A DNA stretch of 40,920 nt from assembly GCA_020441385.1 (NCBI GenBank), contig JAGRMG010000167.1:1-40920 (forward strand), read 5' to 3'. Shown in pieces: positions 24,741 through 33,260 of this stretch. The notes beneath the pieces are model-generated. The model made no database searches and was not told where the DNA came from. It worked only from the letters and a program-made list of their open reading frames with translations. How positions within the stretch are numbered: the first letter of the stretch is position 1; each line of letters opens with the position of its first letter. The DNA is from Paracoccaceae bacterium. Its GTDB lineage: Bacteria > Pseudomonadota > Alphaproteobacteria > Rhodobacterales > Rhodobacteraceae. The translations under genes and the position numbers were made by a program.

Positions 24741-24836
24741 CCAATCCCGTTGCAACGGGATTGGCCGCATTCGGGGCGCGACCGGGGCGCCAAGCGCCTT
24801 GCAAGGCGCTTGGCCAAGGCGCTTGCAAGCGCCTTG
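24741..24836. repeat. Cluster of three perfect TTGCAA-centred palindromes
   Basis: Between the convergent regulator and soxF lie three perfect palindromes: 24741-24764 (24 bp, half-site CCAATCCCGTTG), 24789-24814 (26 bp, half-site GCCAAGCGCCTTG) and 24815-24836 (22 bp, half-site CAAGGCGCTTG). All have TTGCAA at the centre. The last two abut and are built from the same 11-mer in the pattern A, A', GC, A', A, so alternative pairings are possible. They occupy most of the 112-bp gap and probably act as a bidirectional terminator. A protein site or mobile repeat is also conceivable. Confidence 0.85.
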
Positions 24837-26099
24837 TCAGCCGAACATGTCGGCGGTGATGCCGGCATACCAGCCGAGGCTTTCCTCGTAGGTCTGCTTG
24901 CGCAGCGCGGCGTCTTCGCCGGTCTGGCTGATGAAGCTCTCGACGCTGGCGATCTTTTCGTCGGTGGCCTCGTAGGCGGCGCCGACCTTGACTCCGTCGT
25001 CGGTGCCCAGAAGCGACCAGCAGGTGTTCGAATACTTGGCCGGGAACACTCTAGAATCGGTCAGCGCGCCGCGCACCGCCATCACCGCCACCTTGGCCTG
25101 GCTGTTGGCCGAGAACCCCGACTTGGGCATGTCGCCCTGGGCGCTGGCATCTCCCAGCACATGGATGTTCTCGTCGGCGCGGGCCTGCATGGTGTGCGGA
25201 TTCACCGGCACCCAGTTGCCATCGGTTATTCCGGCAGTCTCGCAGATGCGGCCGGCCTTCTGCGCCGGGATGACGTTGCAGACATCGACCTTCGTCACCT
25301 CGCCGTCGATATCGACGGTCATCGCGGCGGGATCGACCGAGGTATTCGCGGCGCCGAAATCGGGCCCGACCCGTTCGACCATGCCGCCGTAGTGGCGCAT
25401 CCATCCATCCTCGAAGAGCGCCTGCTTGGAAAACTTCTCCTTGGGGTCGACGATCAGGATCTTGGCGGTCGGGTTGATCTGCTTGAGCCGGTGCGCGACC
25501 ATCGAAATCCGCTCGTAGGGCCCCGGCGGGCAGCGGAACGGGTTGGGCGGAGCAATCATGGCATAGACGCCGCCCGCGGGCATCGCCTCGATCTGCGCCT
25601 TCAGAAGCTGGGTCTGCGACCCGGCCTTGTAGGCATGGGGCATCGCGTTCTGGGCGGTGATGTCCCAGCCCGGGACGGCGCCATCGACAAAGTCGATGCC
25701 GGGGCTGAGGATCAGCCGGTCGTAGGGCAGCGTGCCACCGCCGGCGAGGCTGACGGTCTTCGCGTCCCGGTCGATCCCCACCGCCCAGTCATGCACGACG
25801 TTGACGCCGAAATCGGCGGCCAGCTTGCCATAGGTGTGGCCCAGCGCGGCAAACTCCTGGAATCCGCCGAGATAGAGGTTCGAGAAGAAGCAGGTATAGT
25901 ATTTGCGGGTCGGCTCCACCAGGGTCACGTCAAGCGCGCCCTTGGATGCTTCGGCAAGGTGGCGCGCCGCCGTGGCGCCGCCGGCGCCGCCGCCGATCAC
26001 CACGACGCGCGGCTTGCCGGCGGCCATCACCATCGGCGCAGCAAGGCTCGCGGCCAGGCCGATGGTCGTCGTCACGAAATCTCGTCTGTTCAGTGTCAT
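24837..26099 (-). CDS. soxF: Flavocytochrome c sulfide dehydrogenase flavoprotein SoxF
   Basis: A 420-residue periplasmic FAD protein that oxidises sulfide, passing electrons to the cytochrome SoxE. It has a Tat signal (NRRDFVTTTIGLAASLAAPMV), the FAD motif VVVIGGGAGGATAA, and YYTC with C70, the position of covalent FAD attachment in Allochromatium FccB. The redox-active disulfide pair is C190 (FRCPPGPYER) and C360 (SNTC). All these residues are conserved, so activity is expected. GGAGGA precedes the start. It is the last gene of the sox operon, just after soxE. Confidence 0.95.
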   Translation of the reverse strand: MTLNRRDFVTTTIGLAASLAAPMVMAAGKPRVVVIGGGAGGATAARHLAEASKGALDVTLVEPTRKYYTCFFSNLYLGGFQEFAALGHTYGKLAADFGVNVVHDWAVGIDRDAKTVSLAGGGTLPYDRLILSPGIDFVDGAVPGWDITAQNAMPHAYKAGSQTQLLKAQIEAMPAGGVYAMIAPPNPFRCPPGPYERISMVAHRLKQINPTAKILIVDPKEKFSKQALFEDGWMRHYGGMVERVGPDFGAANTSVDPAAMTVDIDGEVTKVDVCNVIPAQKAGRICETAGITDGNWVPVNPHTMQARADENIHVLGDASAQGDMPKSGFSANSQAKVAVMAVRGALTDSRVFPAKYSNTCWSLLGTDDGVKVGAAYEATDEKIASVESFISQTGEDAALRKQTYEESLGWYAGITADMFG

Positions 26100-26134
26100 G
26101 GGGTTCCTCCTCCCGCTGATCATTTGCACCCGAT

Positions 26135-26854
26135 CTATTCGAGCGCGGCGAAATATGCCGCCAGGGCGGCAATCTCCTCGTCCGAAAGCCGCCCGGCCAT
26201 CATCTGCATCACCGGATGGGGGCGCAGCTTCTGCCTGTAGGCATGCATGGCGACCACGAAATCTTCGTTGCGCCAACCCGTTATCGCCGGAATGCCACGG
26301 TCGCTGCCGTCTTTGCGATGGCAGGTCAGGCATTCGCTGGACAGGTACTCGCCGTAGTCCCGGTCGCCGGCCATCGCCAGCACCTCGGGCGCCAGCGCCA
26401 CCTCGTGCGCGACGGCGGTCGGCGATGCTTCGGGAATGTCGCGCGGCTTGTCCGAGAACGTTCGCAGATAGGCCAGCACGTCGTGGCGGTCGTCCAGCGA
26501 CCGGATGCCGGCAAAACTCATCCGGGTTCCGGTGACCAGGGCCTTGGGGTTCTCCAGATAGGCATCGAGCTTGTCCAGTTCCCAGATCAGCCCGTCGGCA
26601 CCGGCCCGGCGCATGGCGTCGGAATACCTGAACCCGTCCAGGGCCGCCGCCTTGCGCCCGAATATCCCGTTCAGATGCGGGCCGATGCGGTTTTTGGCCT
26701 GCGCCCCGACCATGTGGCAGGCCGCGCATTTGCGATAGATTTCGGCGCCGCGCTCGGCATCTCCGATGCGCTCGGCCATGACGGCCGGCGCGAACGCCGC
26801 CCAGGCCAGCAGCGCCGATCCCGCAAGGATGCTCCGTTTCCGGCGTTTCAGCAT
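26135..26854 (-). CDS. soxE: Diheme cytochrome c subunit SoxE
   Basis: A 239-residue periplasmic diheme cytochrome c and electron acceptor for SoxF. The signal peptide is MLKRRKRSILAGSALLAWAA..AVMA. Heme sites are CAACH (43-47) and CLTCH (175-179), one per cytochrome domain; MSFAGI (about 112) is a candidate axial methionine region for the first. Context decides the name: it lies between soxB and soxF, in the same order as in Paracoccus but without soxCD. The gap to soxB is 135 bp and contains no remnant of another gene. Confidence 0.9.
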   Translation of the reverse strand: MLKRRKRSILAGSALLAWAAFAPAVMAERIGDAERGAEIYRKCAACHMVGAQAKNRIGPHLNGIFGRKAAALDGFRYSDAMRRAGADGLIWELDKLDAYLENPKALVTGTRMSFAGIRSLDDRHDVLAYLRTFSDKPRDIPEASPTAVAHEVALAPEVLAMAGDRDYGEYLSSECLTCHRKDGSDRGIPAITGWRNEDFVVAMHAYRQKLRPHPVMQMMAGRLSDEEIAALAAYFAALE

Positions 26855-26989
26855 GGCAATTCCTCCCTCATCGCCATTGCGTCCGATCCAGCCCGCCCCG
26901 ACGGCGCGTTCCCCTCACCGCCAGGACGATTGCCCCCGTTCCCGCGCTTTCTCCTGTCCCTTCTCCCTCGTGTTGCCGGCCCGGCCCCG

Positions 26990-28687
26990 TCAGGCACCCA
27001 CGACCTCAACCGATGTGTTCGGTGCGACCGAAACACTGCCCCGGCGGCGAATGTGGTTCTCCACCACATCCCAGATCTGGGGCCCTTCGGTGGCCTCGTT
27101 GACGCTGGCCCAGCCGGCCACGACATAGGTCTTCGCCGCTTCGATCGCCTCTCCCGTCCTCAGCAGGGTCAGATCCGAGATCCGCCGCCCCTGCGGTTTC
27201 GTAATGTCGATTCGATAGCCCAGCCCGCCCACGCGCACCATATCGCCCCCCTGCTGGTAATAGGGGTCGGGGTTGAACAGGTTGTCGCCGACGTCTTCAA
27301 GAATGACATGAATGAATTCACCTGTCATCTCCGTCCTGTAGGCCTTGCCATAGGTCATCGATGTGACGTTGAAGATATCCTCGCGCGTGATGTCCTGCCC
27401 CGGCAGGATCGACGGCCCCCAGCGCACGCCGGGCGACAGGGCGATATCGGCCTCGCGTTCGCTCATCAGCGCCTCGCAGATCAGATCGTCCCAGGTGCCG
27501 TTGAAATTGCCGCGCCGATAAAGAAGGCTCTCGCTCTGGCCGATCACCTCTTCCAGGGCGTCCCGGTAGGGCGCGCGCTGTTCGTCGATCAGCGCCGACA
27601 TGGCGGCATCGGGCGCGATCACGTCGGCAAATACCGGGATCAGCTTGTGACGGAACCCCATCATGCGGCCGTCCCGCACATCGAGATCGACGCGGGACAC
27701 GAACTTGCCGTTCGACCCCGAGGCGACGATGACCGTCTCGCCCGCCAGGACGGGTTCGGGCAGCGCATCATGCGTATGCCCCGACAGGATCACGTCGATG
27801 CCGCGCACCCGCCCGGCCAGCTTCCTGTCGGTGTCGAAACCGTTATGCGACAGGAGCACGACAAGATCGGCGCCAAGCCCGCGCACCTCGTCGACCAGTT
27901 GCTGCATGCGTTCCTCGCGAATGCCGAATGAATATTCGGGGAACATCCAGCCGGGATTGGCGATCGGCATGTACGGGAAGGCCTGGCCGATCACCGCGAT
28001 GCGCGCGCCGCCGCGCTCGAACATTGCGTAGTCGCTGAAATCCCCCGAGGGCTCGTCCCATTCGGCGTCGAATATGTTCTGCCCCAGCGCCGCGAAGGGC
28101 AGCCCGCCCACGATCTCGCGCACCCGCTCCGAACCCAGCGTGAATTCCCAGTGAAATGTCATGGCGTCGGGCCCAAGCGCGTTCATCGCATTGACCATGT
28201 CCTGCCCGGCGGTCCTGAGACAGGTATAGGAGCCGTGCCAGGTATCGCCGCCGTCCAGAAGCAGCGCGCCGGGTCTTTCGGCGCGGATCGCGTTCACCAC
28301 ACTGGCCACCCGGTCGAGCCCGCCGACGCGGCCGTATTCGCGCGCCAGCGCCGAAAAATCGTCATGGGTCAGCGCGTAGGCCGAAGGGCTGCCGTCCTCG
28401 ATCCCGTAGAGGCGGCGAAAATCGGCGCCGGTGACGTGGGGCACCCGGCCGCGGCTCTCGCCGACGCCCAGGTTGACGGAAGGTTCGCGGAACCAGACCG
28501 GTTTGAGCTGGGCATGAATGTCGGTGATGTGGATCAGCGTCACGTTGCCGAAGCTGTCGAATTCAAGCAAACGGTCCTGGGTCAGCCTTTGCTGCGCGGC
28601 CAGCCGCGCCCAGTTGCCCGCCCCGGAGGCACCCACCAGCGCCGAGGCCGCCATCGAGACCTGAAGGAAATCACGGCGCGAGATCAT
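26990..28687 (-). CDS. soxB: Thiosulfohydrolase SoxB
   Basis: A 565-residue periplasmic dimanganese hydrolase that removes the terminal sulfonate of SoxY-bound thiosulfate as sulfate. It has a Tat signal (ISRRDFLQVSMAASALVGASG) and a metallophosphoesterase-type domain with ITDIHAQ (D56, H58), LDGGDTWHGS, FHWEFTLG, LSHNGFDTD and SGHTHDALPEP. The C-terminal 5'-nucleotidase-like domain extends from about residue 370. MISRR is chosen as start because the Tat motif then begins at once; an ATG nine codons upstream exists. It is separated from soxA by 97 bp containing a hairpin. Confidence 0.96.
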   Translation of the reverse strand: MISRRDFLQVSMAASALVGASGAGNWARLAAQQRLTQDRLLEFDSFGNVTLIHITDIHAQLKPVWFREPSVNLGVGESRGRVPHVTGADFRRLYGIEDGSPSAYALTHDDFSALAREYGRVGGLDRVASVVNAIRAERPGALLLDGGDTWHGSYTCLRTAGQDMVNAMNALGPDAMTFHWEFTLGSERVREIVGGLPFAALGQNIFDAEWDEPSGDFSDYAMFERGGARIAVIGQAFPYMPIANPGWMFPEYSFGIREERMQQLVDEVRGLGADLVVLLSHNGFDTDRKLAGRVRGIDVILSGHTHDALPEPVLAGETVIVASGSNGKFVSRVDLDVRDGRMMGFRHKLIPVFADVIAPDAAMSALIDEQRAPYRDALEEVIGQSESLLYRRGNFNGTWDDLICEALMSEREADIALSPGVRWGPSILPGQDITREDIFNVTSMTYGKAYRTEMTGEFIHVILEDVGDNLFNPDPYYQQGGDMVRVGGLGYRIDITKPQGRRISDLTLLRTGEAIEAAKTYVVAGWASVNEATEGPQIWDVVENHIRRRGSVSVAPNTSVEVVGA

Positions 28688-28747
28688 CCCGGGGCTGTCC
28701 CTTTCTGCACGCATGAATGCGCATATTTGAATGCCGTATGGTCGACA

Positions 28748-28776
28748 GGCCCCACGCCGATGCGGCGCGGGGCCTT
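28748..28776 (-). terminator. Intercistronic hairpin between soxA and soxB
   Basis: A long imperfect stem (28748-28759 with 28765-28776, one mismatch) with a 5-nt loop, 9 bp after the soxA stop. No minus-strand T-run follows, so attenuation or mRNA stabilisation is more likely than complete termination. Confidence 0.4.
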
Positions 28777-28784
28777 TCCCTGAA

Positions 28785-29648
28785 TCAGTTGCGCACCGAA
28801 GGCGCCTCGACCGACAGCCCGTTGCCGCGGCTGGCGACGTAAAGCTCGAGCGCGATGAACTCGTCGCTGCCCGGCTTGAAGGTCTCGGCGCGGGTGTCGC
28901 GCACGCACCCCTTGAACCGGGCATGCGCGGTGTTCAGCTTGGTGTTCTTCAGCCGGTAGACCGGAAAGCCGTTGATCTGGCCCTGGCTCAGATGATCGGC
29001 CCGGATCATGTTGTCATAGTTCTGTTCGTGGCAATTGGCGCAGGACAGTTCCAGCTGGCCATAGCGGGTGTAATAGATCTCCTTGCCCTTCGCCCAGGTC
29101 TCGGCCGCCGGCCCGTCGATCGCCACGTTGACGGCCATGCCGCGCGAGGGCACGCTGATCAGCGCCTCCATCGCGGCCATGTCGGCACCGGTGTATTTCC
29201 AGGGCTTGGCGCCCATGCGCTTTACCCGGCAATCGTTGATCTGCATGACCAGCGTGCGCACCTCGCCGGCCGCCTCGTTCCATTTCGGATAGACCGCGCG
29301 CACGCCCTTCATGGATTCCATCGGGTTGCCGTGGCACGCCGAGCAGGACTTGCCTTCGCTTCCCTCGACGCTGTTCCAGGCATCCATCGCCTTGTCGACG
29401 AATATCATTCCCGGATTGTCGAAATCGTCGATCTGCAACGCCTGGGTTTCCGTCGTCCGGAAGGTCCAGCCCGAGCGGATGTCCGGCAGCGCGCCGTTCA
29501 GATGCGCCGGCGCGGCGGTTCGCGTGACCATCTCGATCTCGCCGTTCACGACAAGCCTGGCGTTCTCGTCGGCACCGGCACTGGTCGCGACGACGCAGGC
29601 CGCCGCCGCGAATGCCCACAGGGCGTTCCGCCTCCTGGTTCTGGTCAT
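28785..29648 (-). CDS. soxA: Diheme cytochrome c SoxA
   Basis: A 287-residue subunit of the SoxAX L-cysteine S-thiosulfotransferase that conjugates thiosulfate to SoxY. The signal peptide (RRRNALWAFAAAACVVATSAGA) is followed by two heme sites, CSACH (102-106) and CANCH (203-207), so it is the diheme form. C140 (INDCRVKR) and C248 (FKGCVRDTRAE) occupy the places of the axial cysteine ligands; the second is the persulfide-forming active-site cysteine in studied SoxA. It is 27 bp from soxZ. Confidence 0.95.
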   Translation of the reverse strand: MTRTRRRNALWAFAAAACVVATSAGADENARLVVNGEIEMVTRTAAPAHLNGALPDIRSGWTFRTTETQALQIDDFDNPGMIFVDKAMDAWNSVEGSEGKSCSACHGNPMESMKGVRAVYPKWNEAAGEVRTLVMQINDCRVKRMGAKPWKYTGADMAAMEALISVPSRGMAVNVAIDGPAAETWAKGKEIYYTRYGQLELSCANCHEQNYDNMIRADHLSQGQINGFPVYRLKNTKLNTAHARFKGCVRDTRAETFKPGSDEFIALELYVASRGNGLSVEAPSVRN

Positions 29649-29675
29649 GCGCGCTATCCTCCCTGCCGCTGCCGT

Positions 29676-30005
29676 TCAGCCAACGCTTATGGTTTTCGAT
29701 TCTTCATAGACCGATCCGTCGTCGTCGAACCATTTGAAAACGAATTCACCGGCTTCGGGCACGGTGGCCTCGAACTGGATATAGGGGTTGGTCGAAATGG
29801 CCGGTTCCATGGTGATGTCGATCACGGACTGGCCGTTGAACTCGCAGGTGAAGCGGTTGATGATCGAACGCGGGATCGGCTTGCCGTCCTTGTCCTTGCG
29901 CTGGCCGCTTTCCATCTTGTGACTTATCAGCGTCTTGATGATGATGGTCTCGCCGGCCGATGCCGAGGACGGAACCTTGATGCGGGGTTTCACACCGGAT
30001 GCCAT
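29676..30005 (-). CDS. soxZ: Sulfur carrier partner SoxZ
   Basis: A 109-residue protein with no signal peptide. It forms the SoxYZ carrier and is thought to be co-exported with SoxY through the Tat route. Family stretches are VPSSASAGETIIIKTLISHKMESGQR, FTCEFNGQSVIDITMEPAISTNPY and FVFKWFDDDGSVYEES. It lies 42 bp from soxY. Confidence 0.96.
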   Translation of the reverse strand: MASGVKPRIKVPSSASAGETIIIKTLISHKMESGQRKDKDGKPIPRSIINRFTCEFNGQSVIDITMEPAISTNPYIQFEATVPEAGEFVFKWFDDDGSVYEESKTISVG

Positions 30006-30047
30006 GGTGGTTTTCTCCTTCGTTCGGAAACGGGCGCGCGGCCGGCC

Positions 30048-30464
30048 TCAGCCGCCGCAGCCGCCGATGGTCACTTTGACGGTCGCAGCGGCGCGCCGGA
30101 ACGACCCGTCGGCCATCCTGGCAATGGCGAGAATGTCCTGCGTCTTGGCCAGACGGATACGCAGCGCAGCGGACGGACTGGCGGCCAGCGGCCCGAAATT
30201 GATCGTCGCCACCTTGGGGCTCGGGTTGCCGGTCGCGACGATGCGGATCGCCACCGCCCCCGGCGCGCTGACCGATATCGGCACGGTATTGCCGTTCTCG
30301 GCGATCTCGGGCGCATCCAGCGTGACGCCGCCATCGGCGATCTCGGCGCCCCCGGTGAAATCGGCGATCTCGTCTTCGACCGACGCCAGCACCGCGGACG
30401 GCATCCCCGCCAGGGCCGCGGCCCCAAGGCCCAGCGCCAGGGTATCACGACGTGTAAACTGCAT
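30048..30464 (-). CDS. soxY: Sulfur carrier protein SoxY
   Basis: A 138-residue periplasmic carrier with a Tat signal (FTRRDTLALGLGAAALAG). It ends in the hallmark swinging arm GGCGG; C136 carries all sulfur intermediates. The immunoglobulin-like body shows NTVPISVSAPGAV and VATINFGPLAASPSAALRIRLAKTQDILAIARMADGSF. The intact terminal arm means it can work with SoxAX and SoxB; without SoxCD the remaining sulfane sulfur must be removed another way. Confidence 0.97.
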   Translation of the reverse strand: MQFTRRDTLALGLGAAALAGMPSAVLASVEDEIADFTGGAEIADGGVTLDAPEIAENGNTVPISVSAPGAVAIRIVATGNPSPKVATINFGPLAASPSAALRIRLAKTQDILAIARMADGSFRRAAATVKVTIGGCGG

Positions 30465-30509
30465 CTCTCTCTCCCTCGGTTTCGTGCCCGCAGGCCCGTG
30501 CCGCGCGCT

Positions 30510-30986
30510 CTAGTCCTTCAGCGTCATCAGATAGGCGACCACATCCTCGATCTCCTGCGCGCTCAGGAGCGGCGCCATCGGATCGGCCTCGGCCGCCCTG
30601 CCGGTATAGCCCTTGCCCGGGCGGATATAGCCGGTGGTCTTGTAGAAGGACGGCATCACCGATCCTTCGAAGGTCTTCTTGGAATCGGCCACGATGCCGC
30701 GCAACTGCGCCTCTTCCCAGCGGTCGGCGGCGCCATCGAGTGCCGGCCCGACCTCGCCGTGGAACGGCGCGTCGGCAAGCGTCGTGACCGCGTGGCAGGC
30801 AATGCAGTTGCCCTTGCCGCGTGTGGTCATGATCCGGGCGCCCGCGGCCGGATCGCCGGCCATGCCGCTGAGCGATACCGCGACCGCGCCGTCCTCGGCG
30901 AAACTCACATCCTGCGGCGCCACCCCGCCGGCGGCTGCCGCTTTGGCGATCAGACATGCCGCCAGTGTCGCTGACGATAGCTTCAT
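30510..30986 (-). CDS. soxX: Monoheme cytochrome c SoxX
   Basis: A 158-residue periplasmic cytochrome, partner of SoxA. It has a signal peptide (MKLSSATLAACLIAKAAAAG), a heme site CIACH (61-65), and MPSFYKTTGYI, with the probable axial methionine. The C-terminal helix ends DVVAYLMTLKD. The start 30986 follows GGGAGGG. It is the first gene of the soxXYZABEF unit and lies 95 bp from the centre of a candidate SoxR operator. Confidence 0.94.
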   Translation of the reverse strand: MKLSSATLAACLIAKAAAAGGVAPQDVSFAEDGAVAVSLSGMAGDPAAGARIMTTRGKGNCIACHAVTTLADAPFHGEVGPALDGAADRWEEAQLRGIVADSKKTFEGSVMPSFYKTTGYIRPGKGYTGRAAEADPMAPLLSAQEIEDVVAYLMTLKD

Positions 30987-31071
30987 GGTCCCTCCCGTTC
31001 GCTGCCGTCCATTGGCGGACGACTTGTTGTCGCACCAGCCTAGGCGAGGGAACGGGCGTCTAGCAACGATG

Positions 31072-31090
31072 AATTCACTTATTTGAATTA
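31072..31090. promoter_or_regulatory. SoxR operator candidate 1, soxW-soxX gap
   Basis: AATTC-N8-GAATT, a perfect 5-bp inverted repeat (31072-31089), sits in an AT-rich island. It contains ATTC-N8-GAAT, the motif known for the persulfide-responsive SqrR/BigR/SoxR family of ArsR repressors. The location equals the SoxR binding region known in Paracoccus. 14 of 19 positions match the candidate at 32656-32674. Confidence 0.75.
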
Positions 31091-31162
31091 TTCGTTTGTT
31101 GCGCAAGTTATCCGTTTCATTTCAGGAAATTGCAGAAGACAGGACATTCCCGCAATGTCCGG

Positions 31163-31777
31163 TCATTCGGTATTGCCATCGCCGCGTTCGCGAATCATTC
31201 GCGCGTGGTAGCGCTGAAAGTCCTCTTCCGACTGGTCGAGATAGCGTTCCTCGGCGATCCAGGTCAGCAGGTCGAACGTGGTGCCCGGCCCGAACGCGCC
31301 GGGCATGACCGCCGCGGCCTGCTGCACCGCGCTGCGGGTTTCATCCAGTTCGGCCGGCAGGAAGATCAGCGTCGGCGTGAACATCACGTTCCATTTGCGC
31401 ACGGCGCGCTTCTCGGTCAGGGCCTCGCCGTCGGCATCCGCGATTTCGGTATCCCCATGCAGGTTGATCTGGACCGGAAAGAACCGGGTTTCGAGCAGCG
31501 CCCTGACGCGGGGATCGGTAAAGGTCTTTTCGTGCATCTGCGAACAGTAGATGCAGCCGCGCTGTTCGACGATCAGCACCAGGCGCTTGCCCTCGGCCCG
31601 CGCGTCGGCGAAATCCTCGCGCACGTCCTTGAACGTCTCGCGCAGCCACGCGGGCTTGTGCAGCCCGTCATCGCCCAGTTCCACCGCCACGGCCGGCCGC
31701 GCCAGGCCCAGCATCGACATCAGCATCGCCGCCAGCACGATCGCCCGCGCCGCGAAACCGGTTCTTGCATTGGTCAT
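31163..31777 (-). CDS. soxW: Periplasmic thioredoxin-like protein SoxW
   Basis: A 204-residue exported thioredoxin-fold protein. It has a signal peptide (about 1-32, ending ARPAVAVE), the redox motif CIYC (C75, C78 in EQRGCIYCSQMHEK), and the cis-proline region MFTPTLIF. SoxW is reduced by SoxV and keeps Sox components in the thiol state. The start 31777 follows GGGAGGAG. It is 40 bp after soxV. The upstream alternative start (31810) would lack a ribosome binding site. Confidence 0.9.
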   Translation of the reverse strand: MTNARTGFAARAIVLAAMLMSMLGLARPAVAVELGDDGLHKPAWLRETFKDVREDFADARAEGKRLVLIVEQRGCIYCSQMHEKTFTDPRVRALLETRFFPVQINLHGDTEIADADGEALTEKRAVRKWNVMFTPTLIFLPAELDETRSAVQQAAAVMPGAFGPGTTFDLLTWIAEERYLDQSEEDFQRYHARMIRERGDGNTE

Positions 31778-31817
31778 GATATCTCCTCCCAAAAGACGTG
31801 CCGGGAACACCCGACAT

Positions 31818-32555
31818 CTAGCCGATGGCCGCGAAACCCGGAAAGGTCTCGATCATCCACTGGCCGATCAGGTTGACGCCGCCCGTGGCGATCAGCACGG
31901 CGAACACGATCAGCATCGCGCCCATGCCCTTTTCCACCCAGGCGAAGGCGGCCCTGTGCCGCTGCACGAACCCAAGGAAGGGCCTGGCAAACAGCGCCGC
32001 GAGGATGAACGGGCCGGTCATGCCCGCACCATACACGAAAAGCAGCAGCGCGCCGCGCCAGATATCGCCCATGCCGCTGGCCAGCATCAGGATCGACGCC
32101 AGTGCCGGCCCCACGCAGGGCGTCCAGCCAAAGCCGAAGGCAAGGCCCATCAGATAGGCGCCCAGCACGGTGCTGGCCTCGGCGCGGCTTTCCATGCGGG
32201 CCTCGCGGTAAAGAAGCGGCACACGGATCACCCCCAGGAAATGCAGCCCGAACACCACCAGGATCGCGGCCGCGACGTAGGAAAGCGGTTCGAGATAGCG
32301 CCCGAACAATCCGCCCAGCGCGGTGGCGCCCATGCCCAGCGCCATGAAGATCGTCGTGACCCCCAGCGCGAAGCACGCCGCCGATATCAGCAACCTGCGC
32401 TGTGCGCCCGGCGCGATCCGGCCATCGCCGCGCAATTCGGCCATCGACAGCCCGCCCATGTAGGACAGATAAAACGGAACCATGGGCAGCACGCAGGGCG
32501 TGAAGAAGCTCAGCAAGCCGGCGATCAGCGCCCCGAACATCGAGATTTCCAGCAT
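31818..32555 (-). CDS. soxV: CcdA/DsbD-type membrane electron transporter SoxV
   Basis: A 245-residue inner-membrane protein with about six helices. Paired redox cysteines are in FFTPCVLPMVP (first helix) and GWTPCVGPAL (fourth helix), typical of the CcdA family. It carries reducing equivalents from cytoplasmic thioredoxin to SoxW and SoxS in the periplasm. It is divergent from soxS with a shared 153-bp regulatory gap. Confidence 0.93.
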   Translation of the reverse strand: MLEISMFGALIAGLLSFFTPCVLPMVPFYLSYMGGLSMAELRGDGRIAPGAQRRLLISAACFALGVTTIFMALGMGATALGGLFGRYLEPLSYVAAAILVVFGLHFLGVIRVPLLYREARMESRAEASTVLGAYLMGLAFGFGWTPCVGPALASILMLASGMGDIWRGALLLFVYGAGMTGPFILAALFARPFLGFVQRHRAAFAWVEKGMGAMLIVFAVLIATGGVNLIGQWMIETFPGFAAIG

Positions 32556-32655
32556 CCGTTTCCCTTTTGTGCCGATGCTGCACCGATGGTGCGCCGATGA
32601 TGCGGGCGTGTCGCGACACCCGATCGCGAGCCGCCAACAGGCCCCCGGCTTGATC

Positions 32656-32674
32656 TATTCACATATTCAGATTA
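32656..32674. promoter_or_regulatory. SoxR operator candidate 2, soxS-soxV gap
   Basis: TATTCACATATTCAGATTA aligns with the site at 31072-31090 at 14 of 19 positions (shared ATTCAC-N-TATT and ATTA). The right half is degenerate (AGAT for GAAT). It lies 35 bp before soxS and 101 bp before soxV, so one repressor could control both directions. Confidence 0.6.
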
Positions 32675-32708
32675 CGTTGTGATACTGCGGCAGGTCAACG
32701 GGTGGCGC

Positions 32709-33098
32709 ATGGACGCTGTCAGGAAAGCCCTTTGTGCCTTGTGGGCCTTGGTGGCGATTTCGATGCCGGCGGTGCCCATCGACGCCGCCGAACTGGTGAT
32801 GGTCGAACAGCCCGGCTGCGCCTGGTGCGAGCGCTGGAACCGCGAGATCGCGCCGGTCTATCCCAACACCGACGAGGGCCGTTTCGCGCCGCTGCGCCGG
32901 GTCGATCTGCACGCCCTTCCGGACGATCTGCGCCCGCTCCGGCGCCTGGCCTATACCCCCACATTCCTGATCGTCGAGCGAGGCCGTGAACTGGCCCGGC
33001 TCGAAGGATATCCGGGCGAGCATTTCTTCTGGCCGCTCCTGGGCGATCTGCTGGCCCGGCACACCGCCTTCCGCCCCGAGGCGGAACCGGGCGGGTGA
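32709..33098 (+). CDS. soxS: Periplasmic thiol-disulfide protein SoxS
   Basis: A 129-residue thioredoxin-like protein with a signal peptide (MDAVRKALCALWALVAISMPAVPIDA), the redox motif CAWC (C37, C40) and the cis-proline region YTPTFLIV. SoxS is known in Paracoccus to keep SoxY active. The start at ATG 32709 is chosen because the signal sequence begins there; GTG 32679 is the alternative and falls close to the operator. soxR follows after 162 bp. Confidence 0.88.
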   Translation: MDAVRKALCALWALVAISMPAVPIDAAELVMVEQPGCAWCERWNREIAPVYPNTDEGRFAPLRRVDLHALPDDLRPLRRLAYTPTFLIVERGRELARLEGYPGEHFFWPLLGDLLARHTAFRPEAEPGG

Positions 33099-33260
33099 CA
33101 CCGCGCGGACGCTGCGAAACGGCCTTGCGGGGGGTTGCCGCGGGCCGGCCGGCGCCCTAGGTGATGATATCGCCGCAGGGGTCCGGGTGCGAGTGGCGGA
33201 AACCGCGGGGCCCTGGGCAAGGGCCGGGCCATCGGAAAACATGAACGGAAACGGGAACAG

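Noticed and set aside
28731-30974. Long plus-strand open frame opposite soxA, soxZ, soxY and soxX
   Set aside because: It runs antisense across four intact sox genes and their gaps, with no recognisable motif.
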